Source: Anaplasma ovis str. Haibei (GTDB lineage Bacteria > Pseudomonadota > Alphaproteobacteria > Rickettsiales > Anaplasmataceae). From it: a DNA stretch of 64,000 bases. The stretch is taken from assembly GCF_002214625.1 (NCBI RefSeq), contig NZ_CP015994.1, forward strand, positions 496,001 through 560,000. The letters are read 5' to 3'. Positions 55,101 through 64,000 of this stretch are shown here, piece by piece (within the stretch, counting starts at the first letter, position 1; every line of letters begins with the position of its first letter). The notes beneath the pieces were generated by a model that saw only the letters and a list, made by a program, of their open reading frames with translations, searched no databases and was not told the DNA's origin. The position numbers and the translations under genes were made by a program.

Positions 55101-58100
55101 ATAGCGATAAAACTGGACGGTGGTACACTATTGACCAGTAAGCTGCTCTATAGTGATTTGTGCAGCAGAAATAACTTGAGTAGGGCTACATTCGACTTTA
55201 ACCAAGGCCAAGACAAAGGTTACGTAGAAAAAGTAGGCAACAAGCGCAACTATGTGGCTACTGAAGGCGTCGTGAAGCTGACTTTATCTTGGAAGCCAGC
55301 ACAAGGCCCAGAACAAAAAGTAGTCGTAATGGTTCATGCGGATGGAAAGATAAGCGTAGCGCCTGATTCCATAAGCAAATGTGGCAGCAAAGGGGAAAAG
55401 CTAAACTTCAACAACTGTAGGGTATACGTAGGAGGATTCTCTCTGGAAGACGCGCTAAGAAACGGTGTCTGGAAAACTCGACTAGCACAAGTTGCAACGG
55501 ATCGTGAACGAAGCCCAGATGTTACGCAAGAAACGGGGCAATCACCCGATATGGGCGAACAGCGCTCAGGAGAACGAGGGCCTGAACGTGATGGAGATGC
55601 GGCAACACTCGCTATGCAAGACGCAAGGAGTGAGCCAAGCATCGACGCACAAGAGCGGAGTGATACAGAGCATCGTAGGCAGCGGAGTGCGTCTTACCCT
55701 GATTTGAGACTGGGAGAATCAAACTCTGAACTACCCCAACTACAGAACTACATCACCGGTGTCTCCGACTCTGAACCGCACCCTGCACCGCGCAGCAGTA
55801 TCGCTAATCGAGGGAATGACCCCAGCGGCGGTGCGTCTCTCCAAGCAGAGACTGGTCAGCCACATACAGAAGGGTTACAGTCACCCGGTGGGGAGGTTCA
55901 GAGCCCAGGGGGCCACGGACACGACGGAGATATGCCATCACACACCACACGGAACGCTGACACTGGGCAAAAAGAGCCAGGTGATGCAACGCATGGTAGG
56001 CAACGGCGCGCGTCTTATCCTGATTTGAGGCCTGAAGCAGCGGATTCTCAGCCACCACGCCCTGCGCCGCGCAGCAGTATCGCTAATCGAGGGAATGACC
56101 CCAGCGGCGGTGCGTCTCTTCAGGCAGGAACTGACCTACCGCACACGGAAACAACGCAAATGTATGATGGGGTTGAACGTGGAGATGGAATGGAGTCATC
56201 CCCTATTACACCTCACCCAGTTACACAAGCACACGGTGGGGAGGTGGCAAATGACGCGGGAGGGTCCCCGTCCGACTCCGAGCTACACAGTGCAACTGAT
56301 GGGCGGTATCCTAGCGCCGCTGAAGCGCATGGCAGCACTCCTGATATAGCAAGCATGGGTGGTGACAGCACCAGCAATTCAGAGCAACGCTCCGGCCAGA
56401 GCAGTGAAGTTATACCACAACCAACGGCTAGCGCGCTGCAGTACCATGAACTCGTCAACAATACAGCTGCTGCAACCGAGCAGGGCGCATCGACTGTTAG
56501 CGTACCCGAAAATATGCAACTTGCGCAGCAGGGGGTTCAGGAATGGGCTCGCATAACGGGTGTATGCAACGATATTGATAACTATTACGCTTTTAATACC
56601 AACGAAAATAGCGATGTGGCCTCGGCTTCTGCAGCTATTAAAGCGCTTCGTGATAAACATATGACAAATGGGCACACTGATGATGCTGTACAAGCACTGA
56701 GGAAGGAAATTCCCGAGGAGCTAAAAAAGTATGATATTGATTCTAAGGATTTGGGCACAGACCCAACGGTCATCATGCTCAACGGTGTAGTGCAACACCC
56801 AGGAATTAGTATACCAGACAACTGGACCTCTCCTTATGGGTTTGGAAACAATCTTGACGCCGAAATAAAATCGGAGCTACAGTTCATAACAAGCGTTTGC
56901 GATCGGTCCTCAATGGACTGCACGATCAAAATGCCTCTGCGACATCTTCCCATGTTGGCGATAGCCGCGCAGAAAATCAGTAATAATCCTCCTATAGGAG
57001 TTGATCTGAATGCCCCTAATATTAGCCAGGCAGATGGAGAAAGGATATTGAAGGACATTGCGAACACCTGCATGTTGTGTGAGGAAATTACCGTGGGATC
57101 AAGACAGGCCAGCGTTGCGTATGCGATGCCAAGCGCGCGGCAATCCGACGATACACTCCATGCTATGCGCGGCAACGACAGCTCGAATCAAGAAGCCAGC
57201 AGGGCAGCAAGCCCCGTGTCATATTCAAGCGATGACGAGGGCGTTGCGAGCGAAGGGGATGACGATTACCATGCGCTAGATGCACCAGAAGACCCCTCTT
57301 CACTTTCATGGGATCACAGTTATGACATTGGACCGCACACAGGTGAGCAGGCGGGCAGCGAATCTGAGGTATTGGATAGCATGGAGCTAGACGGTATTGA
57401 GAGTGCGCAACTACCTCCCTCATCACAGCTCTCACAGGAAACTGCCGATATCTTACGCGACCTGGGAGTGCAAGACAGCAGCAATAAATTGGCTCCAGAT
57501 CAAAGCCATGAAGGCCAGGATGCTGCACAAGGCGAGGACGTCGCATCCCCAATGACTGCTTGGCAAAGTATAATGCGTGTGTGTAAGCAGACCGGCTCTT
57601 ACTATGCATTTGACATACCAGATACCTGCAATATTGAGAATGTTGCATCACAGCTATCATTACGATACAAAGCCATAGCGGACGATTCTACGCTAGGCAA
57701 AAGTGAGCGCACACAAGCAACAGTACAGGCAATAAACGAAGTTATGGGTGAACACGGCGTGAGATGCGCTGTGCTTGGTACCCCGATGCTACAGGTAACT
57801 CATGATAATATACAAATAGTGGATAGTGGCGAAACACTTTCTGAGGAGTACAGCTCACCCTATGGATTTGGAGCGGAAGTTGATGGCAAAATAAAGTCCG
57901 CACTGTCGTCGGTCCGGGAAATTGCACACAGATCTTCTAACGACCTCACAATGAAAATCCCTCTGGAATATCTGCCAAGGATCATAGAAGCAGTGGAACG
58001 AGAAAAGGCTAGGCCGCCATCAGGTATAGCGTGGCCGCAATTGGGAGTTGGGGAGAGTTCGGCTATTGACAAGGCTGATGGAGAGAGGCTCCTTAAAGAC

Positions 58101-58631
58101 ATAACCAATATCTGTTTGCATGCTACAGCGGAGCTCAGCAGTCCACAGGAGATTTTCTCTGGCTCAGTGCGAGAAATTGCGGAACAGTGGGAACAAATGG
58201 AAGAGAGACAGCGCAGTGGCAGTATGTCTAGCGCTTTCTCGACCCGCAGTAGGTCTTCTACAGCTTCTTCCATGAGTTCAGAGCCAGCGCAGGTATTATC
58301 ACGGTTATCCGCTAGCAGCCAACAACAGCTGGAAAGTGCGATAGAAGGGCTGACTCAAGGTTTGTACAACACTCAACCTAATCCTAACAACGGGGAGGCG
58401 GAGAGGCCTGAACAGGAAACAGCACAACAACACTCTGAAGAGGATACATCCTCCAGCGTAGGCGCACAAATACTTCGTGCTGAAAATTGGGCAGGCTTAA
58501 GCCAATCCTCCTCTCCAGAGAGCGCAATAACACTTGAAGAATGTGCAGAGCATGATGGTGCGCATTTGCCTGAAGCACCTACCCCCACCCCAGATGTGAA
58601 ACAGAAAGAAGGGGGAATGGAGCGACAGTAG
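49113..58631 (+). CDS. Giant ankyrin-repeat-type protein (about 3172 aa)
   Basis: Very large protein, probably secreted or surface-associated. Residues about 1-2000 contain degenerate ankyrin-type units (GETPLHIAYRKL, GRSILHLAASNGNYKILANLIALGGDP, DKDGNTPLQSLLIYLVQ, GAALHHKNNNGLSACDMAKEL). Residues about 1990-2130 form a beta-rich domain. About 2130-2450 is disordered and has two copies of ASYPDLR and of PAPRSSIANRGNDPSGGA. Two copies of an unassigned domain of 180-190 residues follow (about 2477-2659 and 2816-3006). The listed start is a TTG without good ribosome-binding site; the ATG at 49079 would be in frame if the G6 tract had five G. Anaplasma ankyrin proteins include host-nucleus effectors, which gives a plausible role only. 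Confidence 0.9.
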   Translation: MLDAIRTNNAEGVRKVLKALPAEEKAVAMCRPIFDDKPLLQYALAEGKTTPSPDAFKAILEFCTPDILNTADPSGNQPVFMVLEAPIEYLRAMLDTKGVNWGISNARGDTPLAHALKTRPDQEFDMQSLTKLARLHPHALYRVNKSGNNILHSACESGEWNNIAFAMNLHDTVSDTPLGRNAGGSAADLLNHKNGLGETPLHIAYRKLSAEDSKLFDLYFQDGIKADLLAKDREGKSVIYRAVEANNEHIYDLCDGNVSYTRELAMCALESDNQSIINRLIGPQPTTDGPPALLKECVRELLKDPERLVRCLNSGDSKTDLWEALYNTLDTPEDKATFMCCAAASAHYQLNWRLNNLVSQPENLRALNDETSLALEDSHSLENPDLLGSVVSRFPDSSCVSVDKIAELALKNPTADALLSMLQRATENNTTGVILKAISQRNCSGVSAVSKMIGSSDGEKIFEFLDGVSRRSALLNQVLANDGPLVAGMQSLREEVLKATLSLASTGDIDKMRAIFRAIPDAVYAEDPISGKSVLEIASDAGQLQTTHFLIEFHKKIARNAEISTDAEDLQRAIESIVQVARVAPDTASSMVDGILQSGKNIPSPDANRILQNAAPENAHRLAAVLERKYPGLTEQVSQQRAAPPQRRKGLAELYVPRQSDLGPARAADSPSARVDNDNEELQNYGLLRKYVAILQTSADDPHKFKTTLKEDFETFESIKQAAHADNTGHSIFTLVAMRGTPTQMDLLVSKFGEIRNSNLAFRANYESFSSLGSPLQCAIRGGNLTMAHHLLGKMDHGKICVQYGTSKDNLLHTLIKTGRLDILFSLPHATQPPNSNTSSFVTQAILQMNADGKTPMDIALSMGEEPRSALCAFITGAVQDKDMERLLGSGAMTQLALNHNSPSMMRWVFDLAAKFNTRQEANGARTRIDVLGNMDNTKTLMARASRSSNPEVHQVLLEKIREKYSNEFPEVSKQLLMHLAENNLYNPALFSDLEESARSSQDAVTRDYLIKQAIKHDNPDLIRHIRTADACGRLSEMLQELHSANATPPYAVLKDNMLAFFMANLDQESFNRFANENLSHIVEQNMPKACEVFIQRSPDNTPLLEAAIHSGNIQIVEAVLNRNPNTLLRTYDAQDYTVHNSLYDFATSVCPKNEAGRAMLRYLAHRTVNAVLEKDRVASTTTRPDEASTQHGPESEPFSQSSEFANTLKSILLRHNLGLNTENRRTIDRYASTANADAFQQAGSENLLRIALESRDCQAAEKLLEDYINRNGREPNANTTEIINQSIDGRSILHLAASNGNYKILANLIALGGDPALATDSGENVAHLCAQSGMKKEDGTYAFASLIRGASANNVSLNTADRNGKGVLEHAANCNDKASTVEMLELIRNNPELDSRLSSRKEGKKRDDFFRDTIAGACLQRQDDAIDTFLDNNPQLKTDAKRDLSLELLAKSKNPDDDTLANLLTSTSLHSFNEIYPLERASPIVGQPRNTFIGHQMDLLSIVNSRTVKPHDLERMSRMPMEAFSARDYRTGVSPIEHAIAVKNLDFIKYVLEHRISELRPNICDAAGDNLPVQLSRFIAENPETLQQDQHFAKLYTNLLERCHCTAQSPSRTSVRGILENNARLISLRDKAADSARRESLLKDQLSLIEHRLRENYEPQAVSQLTAFVKDNPEFSRNSANTFRTLFLHAISDAVSSHQGLSDHHKRYIKELIKNGDTRKLLTNVDHEGNNAIQSVLNELSKSKIGIGIAKADALQEVFSELLENLSNEDPELLKEVLLKHRNARGENCLETLASVKPAYGVFRAIETKLGAKTIAEFCDLNTILVRASNQAALQRHIYENYAVFPVGGCDAEQNVRVHIAATSGDHSAFIAAMQTGSNINQLDKDGNTPLQSLLIYLVQNRGNITDGHIKILETLVSHGAALHHKNNNGLSACDMAKELKGSLFGQESSCLQFLARHRLQYDKLKQEAQDETDKRFVKSKEQGQSTHCDISGATIAIKLDGGTLLTSKLLYSDLCSRNNLSRATFDFNQGQDKGYVEKVGNKRNYVATEGVVKLTLSWKPAQGPEQKVVVMVHADGKISVAPDSISKCGSKGEKLNFNNCRVYVGGFSLEDALRNGVWKTRLAQVATDRERSPDVTQETGQSPDMGEQRSGERGPERDGDAATLAMQDARSEPSIDAQERSDTEHRRQRSASYPDLRLGESNSELPQLQNYITGVSDSEPHPAPRSSIANRGNDPSGGASLQAETGQPHTEGLQSPGGEVQSPGGHGHDGDMPSHTTRNADTGQKEPGDATHGRQRRASYPDLRPEAADSQPPRPAPRSSIANRGNDPSGGASLQAGTDLPHTETTQMYDGVERGDGMESSPITPHPVTQAHGGEVANDAGGSPSDSELHSATDGRYPSAAEAHGSTPDIASMGGDSTSNSEQRSGQSSEVIPQPTASALQYHELVNNTAAATEQGASTVSVPENMQLAQQGVQEWARITGVCNDIDNYYAFNTNENSDVASASAAIKALRDKHMTNGHTDDAVQALRKEIPEELKKYDIDSKDLGTDPTVIMLNGVVQHPGISIPDNWTSPYGFGNNLDAEIKSELQFITSVCDRSSMDCTIKMPLRHLPMLAIAAQKISNNPPIGVDLNAPNISQADGERILKDIANTCMLCEEITVGSRQASVAYAMPSARQSDDTLHAMRGNDSSNQEASRAASPVSYSSDDEGVASEGDDDYHALDAPEDPSSLSWDHSYDIGPHTGEQAGSESEVLDSMELDGIESAQLPPSSQLSQETADILRDLGVQDSSNKLAPDQSHEGQDAAQGEDVASPMTAWQSIMRVCKQTGSYYAFDIPDTCNIENVASQLSLRYKAIADDSTLGKSERTQATVQAINEVMGEHGVRCAVLGTPMLQVTHDNIQIVDSGETLSEEYSSPYGFGAEVDGKIKSALSSVREIAHRSSNDLTMKIPLEYLPRIIEAVEREKARPPSGIAWPQLGVGESSAIDKADGERLLKDITNICLHATAELSSPQEIFSGSVREIAEQWEQMEERQRSGSMSSAFSTRSRSSTASSMSSEPAQVLSRLSASSQQQLESAIEGLTQGLYNTQPNPNNGEAERPEQETAQQHSEEDTSSSVGAQILRAENWAGLSQSSSPESAITLEECAEHDGAHLPEAPTPTPDVKQKEGGMERQ

Positions 58632-58733
58632 AGCTACATGTTGTGTAACCCACCCATGCTGAGCATTGCTAAGAGGCCGTCACGGGAGCAGGTCTGCACC
58701 ACTTGACGCACAAAGGAGATTTTAGGCCGTATT

Positions 58734-59792
58734 CTACTTCGGTAGCTTGTCTAGGTATAGAAGCACTCCGGAAACTACCATCACCCACGCAAAAGAAAAC
58801 GGTAGAAATATCTTCCATCCCAGCCTCATTAGCTGATCATACCTATAGCGGGGTATTGTTGCCCTGACCCATATAAAGCAAAACAACAATAGCAATATTT
58901 TCAAGCAGAACCACACAAAACCGGGCACTAAGTACAAAATCTGGATATTCAACGGGGGATACCACCCACCGAGGAAGAATATCACCATCATAGCACTAAC
59001 GAGGATCATGTTTGCGTACTCGCCCAGAAAAAACATGGCAAACGGCATGGAAGAATATTCAACATTATACCCGGATACCAACTCTGACTCGGCTTCAGGT
59101 AGATCAAAAGGATGACGATTTGTCTCGGCAAGTATTGAAATAAAAAACACAAGCGCCATAGGCAAAAGCAGCAAGTCCACCCAGTATGGCATAGTGTGAC
59201 GCATCACAACAATGTCAACTAACCTTAAAGATCCTGTTGCTACAGACACCGACAGGACAACCAGCCCCATGGACACCTCGTACGAAATCATCTGGGAGGC
59301 AGATCTGATTGCGCCTAGGAATGCATACTTTGAACCACTGGACCACCCCGCCATTATGATTCCGTAAACTTCTAGAGAAGACACGGCAAAGATGTACAAA
59401 ACCCCCAGATTGATATTCGCAATAGCTGCGGGAATAGAGGTTTCGACGCCATTGATCACATACGTACTGACTCCAAAGGGTATGACCGCCCACCCAGATA
59501 ATGCAAGGGTAAACGTGATGACGGGAGCGATGAAGAAAGCAAAATTCCTTGATCGTAGCGGAATAATACTCTCCTTGGTTACCAGCTTTAGCGCGTCGGC
59601 AAACGGTTGAAGTAGGCCAAGTGGCCCAACAACGCTTGGGCCGTGCCTGAGCTGCATAAAGGCTATGACTTTGCGCTCCATATATACAAGATACGCAACA
59701 GACACCATGACCCCTACCATGGCGGACAGCATGACAAAAATCAACGGTCCGACCGAAGATAGATAAGTGAGTAAGCTCTGAAGAACACCCAT
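58734..59792 (-). CDS. nuoH: NADH-quinone oxidoreductase subunit H
   Basis: Membrane subunit of complex I contributing to the quinone chamber. Start at the ATG at 59792 ([11 protein letters not shown]); the frame is open 7 codons upstream. About 352 residues with eight hydrophobic segments. Signatures are [35 protein letters not shown] in pieces, [25 protein letters not shown] in pieces, and [22 protein letters not shown] in pieces. It directly follows nuoG (overlapping frames by a base or so). Confidence 0.97.
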   Translation of the reverse strand: MGVLQSLLTYLSSVGPLIFVMLSAMVGVMVSVAYLVYMERKVIAFMQLRHGPSVVGPLGLLQPFADALKLVTKESIIPLRSRNFAFFIAPVITFTLALSGWAVIPFGVSTYVINGVETSIPAAIANINLGVLYIFAVSSLEVYGIIMAGWSSGSKYAFLGAIRSASQMISYEVSMGLVVLSVSVATGSLRLVDIVVMRHTMPYWVDLLLLPMALVFFISILAETNRHPFDLPEAESELVSGYNVEYSSMPFAMFFLGEYANMILVSAMMVIFFLGGWYPPLNIQILYLVPGFVWFCLKILLLLFCFIWVRATIPRYRYDQLMRLGWKIFLPFSFAWVMVVSGVLLYLDKLPK

Positions 59793-59793
59793 A

Positions 59794-61869
59794 TCAACAA
59801 GCTTTATCCGCAAAAAATTTGGTACACTTTGCCATGGTCACAGATGCCCTGCTTATGGGATCAGTCATGTAAAAATTTCTTCGCTCAGCGGTAAACTCCC
59901 CCTTCAATGCGGATGGCTGCAACTTCATGCTTTTGTCAGGCAAGGACCATTCCGAAGCAACAAGGCCCCCTATATTTTCTGCTTTAAACTGAGCACCAAT
60001 ATTTGCAAGCCCATCCCAAACGTCAAACACTGAATCATAACGGAACTTGCACCCAATCCGCCCCGCCAGCATATTTAGTATCACCCAATCCTCTATAGAG
60101 TCCCCAGGTGGGCGAACCGCAATTTCCGTCCTCTGCACCCTCCCCTCAGTGTTAACGTAAGTAGCCCTTTTTTCTGTATACGCAGCACCAGGTAGCACAA
60201 CATCCGCAATATGTGCACCACGGTCCGCATGATGGCCTTGATACACTACAAATAGGGAAGGATTGGCAGACTTAACGGGACCAAGGTCTATTTCATCCGC
60301 ACCCAAAAGATATAACACCTGGAAATCACCATTGGAAGCCCCGTGCAAAATCTCACGCACTCCAACTTTGCTCGGATCTTTGGGCAGAAAACCTATATCC
60401 AACCCTCCAACCCTCGCTGCCGCCCTGTGAAGTACGTTGAATCCGTTCCAATCACCCTGCACCATGTTAAACTTCTCTGCAATACAAGCGGCCAGTTTTA
60501 GGACCTTATCGCCTACATCCGAAGCAAGGGCATCCTGTCCAAGCACAATCATCGGCCTTTTTGAGGCTTTCAGAGCTTTGCAAAATTCATGGCACCCATC
60601 ACAAATATCCCGCAATACACTCAGCTCTCGCCCTAAGTTTTTCACCGAGTAGGTGTAGTCAAAATCACACCCCACAGCAGCAATAACCATGCCGCCGCTC
60701 AGGTACCGCTTGCGTAGTCTGGCATTTATTACGGGCGCATCAAACCTCAGGTTCGCATTCACCAACAAACACAAGTCCGCTTCTTCTATGCCCGCGATTG
60801 ACGTATTAAACAGGTACATACTTCTGGGATTCGGAAGTAGCTTAGCTCCATCTTGCCTACACTCCATAGTCTCGCTGCCATGGTGGCACATTAGTTCTTT
60901 CAACAAAAACATGGATTCGCAATCTGCCAGGTCACCAGAAATCGCAGCCATCCCACCAGGCGGTGTATTACTAAAACGCTCAGCAACCAGACTAAGTGCT
61001 TCATCCCAACTCGCGGCCACAAGCTTGTTACGCTTCCTAATGTAGGTCCTATCTAGACGTTGAATGCTCAGGCCATCGTATGAGAACCTTGTTTTGTCTG
61101 AAATCCATTCCTCATTTATATCTTCATTCAGCCTTGGTAGAACGCGCATGACCTCCAAACCGCGAGAGTCAACCCTTATGTTGCTGCATACAGCATCTAA
61201 AACGTCTATTGTATCACAATGAGAGAGCTCCCACGGCCTGGCTTTGAATGAATACGGCTTTGAGGTAAGAGCACCCACAGGGCATAGATCTATTATGTTG
61301 CCAGACAGCTCTGACAGCACACCTTGCTTTATGCAAGAATCTATTTCAATGTTTTCTCCCCTACCAAAGGTGCCAAATTCGTACGTACCCGCAACGTCAG
61401 ACAGAAATCTTACACACCTAGTGCAGTGGATGCACCGGTTCATCGAGTTCTCTATAAGGGGACCAAACGCCTTTTTTGATACGGCCCTCTTATATTCGTC
61501 ATACCTACCAATACCGCGCCCGTAGCCCATAACCTGATCTTGCAAGTCACACTCTCCCCCCTGATCACAGATTGGGCAATCTAAAGGATGATTTATCAGC
61601 AGTAGCTCAAGCACGCCCTCCCTGGCCTTTCGCACCCTTTCACTGCTAGTGCTTATCTCCATACCCTCAGACACAGGCATGGCACAAGAAGCAACAAGCT
61701 TGGGTTGCCCAGTGACTTCCACCAGACACATCCTGCAATTCCCAGCTATAGCCAGACGCTCGTGATAGCAAAACCTCGGGACTTCTACCCCAGCGCTCTC
61801 ACACGCCTGAAGGATAGTAACCCCCTCTTCGACTTCTATCTCCGCAGAGTTTACTACCACCTTGACCAC
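59794..61869 (-). CDS. nuoG: NADH-quinone oxidoreductase subunit G (75 kDa)
   Basis: Iron-sulfur subunit of the complex I NADH module. Start at the GTG at 61869 ([16 protein letters not shown]), with AGGAG four bases upstream and the preceding gene's stop at 61877; the longer open frame to 61977 overlaps that gene and lacks similarity. About 691 residues. [2Fe-2S] ligands in [19 protein letters not shown] and ASCAMPV; [4Fe-4S] in [17 protein letters not shown], and [10 protein letters not shown] with [14 protein letters not shown] molybdopterin-oxidoreductase-like C-terminal domain follows. Confidence 0.96.
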   Translation of the reverse strand: MVKVVVNSAEIEVEEGVTILQACESAGVEVPRFCYHERLAIAGNCRMCLVEVTGQPKLVASCAMPVSEGMEISTSSERVRKAREGVLELLLINHPLDCPICDQGGECDLQDQVMGYGRGIGRYDEYKRAVSKKAFGPLIENSMNRCIHCTRCVRFLSDVAGTYEFGTFGRGENIEIDSCIKQGVLSELSGNIIDLCPVGALTSKPYSFKARPWELSHCDTIDVLDAVCSNIRVDSRGLEVMRVLPRLNEDINEEWISDKTRFSYDGLSIQRLDRTYIRKRNKLVAASWDEALSLVAERFSNTPPGGMAAISGDLADCESMFLLKELMCHHGSETMECRQDGAKLLPNPRSMYLFNTSIAGIEEADLCLLVNANLRFDAPVINARLRKRYLSGGMVIAAVGCDFDYTYSVKNLGRELSVLRDICDGCHEFCKALKASKRPMIVLGQDALASDVGDKVLKLAACIAEKFNMVQGDWNGFNVLHRAAARVGGLDIGFLPKDPSKVGVREILHGASNGDFQVLYLLGADEIDLGPVKSANPSLFVVYQGHHADRGAHIADVVLPGAAYTEKRATYVNTEGRVQRTEIAVRPPGDSIEDWVILNMLAGRIGCKFRYDSVFDVWDGLANIGAQFKAENIGGLVASEWSLPDKSMKLQPSALKGEFTAERRNFYMTDPISRASVTMAKCTKFFADKAC

Positions 61870-61876
61870 GGCACTC

Positions 61877-62092
61877 CTATATGCTTGACCACTGCACCGG
61901 AACCCCGTCAGAACCTTCGACGAGATTACCATCGTCAAACTGGGCTGCCATGAATACGTGCCCTTTATCTCTATCAACGTACTTTACAGGCCTGACTGCC
62001 TTCCCTGCATACACCTTAGCAGAGGTGCCTTTTTTGCGTTGGTTAGGATTATTCTTGCTAGCGGTTTTAGCAACCTTACCACCTTTTGCCAT
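61877..62092 (-). CDS. Small conserved basic protein upstream of nuoG
   Basis: 71-residue ORF starting MAKGGKVAKTASKNNPNQRK: a Lys-rich N-terminal half and an acidic end (KGHVFMAAQFDDGNLVEGSDGVPVQW). I do not recognise a named family. GAGG-type site upstream (AGGAGGTTACG), ideal. It ends 7 bases before the nuoG start, so it is probably the first gene of a small nuoG-nuoH run. Short and well defined, likely real. Confidence 0.7.
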   Translation of the reverse strand: MAKGGKVAKTASKNNPNQRKKGTSAKVYAGKAVRPVKYVDRDKGHVFMAAQFDDGNLVEGSDGVPVQWSSI

Positions 62093-62272
62093 CGTAACCT
62101 CCTAAAAACAGGGCTAATTCTATCAGGTGACACTACCCCGTCAACAACAATAACCAAGATAGCTCCAGAACGGCGCAGAAGTAAAACTCAAAAAACACCT
62201 AACTAACGCGACCGGAAATAGCCCAGCGGAACCCAGGCCATAGACGCGGCAACCACACCTGAGAAGAAAACC

Positions 62273-64000
<1,728 letters not shown>

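Noticed and set aside
49113-58631. EPIYA-type tyrosine motifs in the giant protein
   Set aside because: I looked for EPIYA/EPVYA-like sites as in the A. phagocytophilum AnkA and found none; only the ASYPDLR motif contains a comparable Tyr.

Overview
The window is a compact alphaproteobacterial chromosome segment that I assign to the Anaplasmataceae, most likely Anaplasma; the species is not determined. The assignment rests on the gene families present: a split and scattered gene-transfer-agent (GTA) remnant, a very large ankyrin protein, outer-membrane barrel proteins, a short PutA, and single unlinked nuo genes. It also rests on a moderate GC content (by eye in the mid-40s percent) and a rather high load of duplicated gene fragments.

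Layout. 1-1.4 kb: 3' part of ubiG, then a truncated tsaD and a TAXI-transporter fragment. 1.5-5.6 kb: GTA/phage-derived genes (terminase, tail protein, gp8-like, head-tail connector) with two unknown ORFs. 5.7-6.9 kb: a broken pccB. 7.1-22.4 kb: mostly housekeeping (putA, fabG, tRNA-Met, rlpA, xth, a barrel OMP, rpmJ, ftsB-like, tRNA-Ile, rpmA, rplU, eno, obgE, ftsL, rsmH), with pseudogene scraps of putA, purA and rsmH between them. 22.5-23.0 kb: folate cyclo-ligase. 23.4-33.7 kb: an accessory island of lineage-specific membrane-anchored proteins (1841, 506, 206 and about 598 aa), interrupted by a 324-bp inverted copy of the purA/rsmH scrap. 33.9-35.9 kb: ferredoxin-NADP reductase with two partial tandem copies. 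36-43.1 kb: tldE/pmbA, folE, atpG on one strand, nuoD-nuoE-dnaQ on the other, and comM. 43.5-46.4 kb: an OMP and a 618-aa membrane-anchored protein. 46.6-48.7 kb: ialB, rpoH, hpf. 49.1-58.6 kb: a 3172-aa ankyrin-type giant. 58.7-64 kb: nuoH, nuoG, a small conserved protein and the 3' part of gyrB.

How it fits together. The housekeeping genes give respiratory complex I, ATP synthase, proline oxidation, translation and division functions expected of an obligate intracellular bacterium. The accessory genes look like host-interface proteins. Several carry two closely spaced hydrophobic segments beside a large soluble domain, the layout of vacuole-membrane proteins. The 1841-aa protein carries repeated short motifs resembling host endocytic and SH3-binding motifs (clathrin-box-like LLGID, DPF, PLAPQR). 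The 3172-aa protein ends with two copies of an unassigned domain of about 180-190 residues. The most distinctive genome-level signal is active shuffling and duplication of gene fragments (purA/rsmH, putA, FNR, pccB, tsaD), with homopolymer G tracts at two places where they decide the reading frame.
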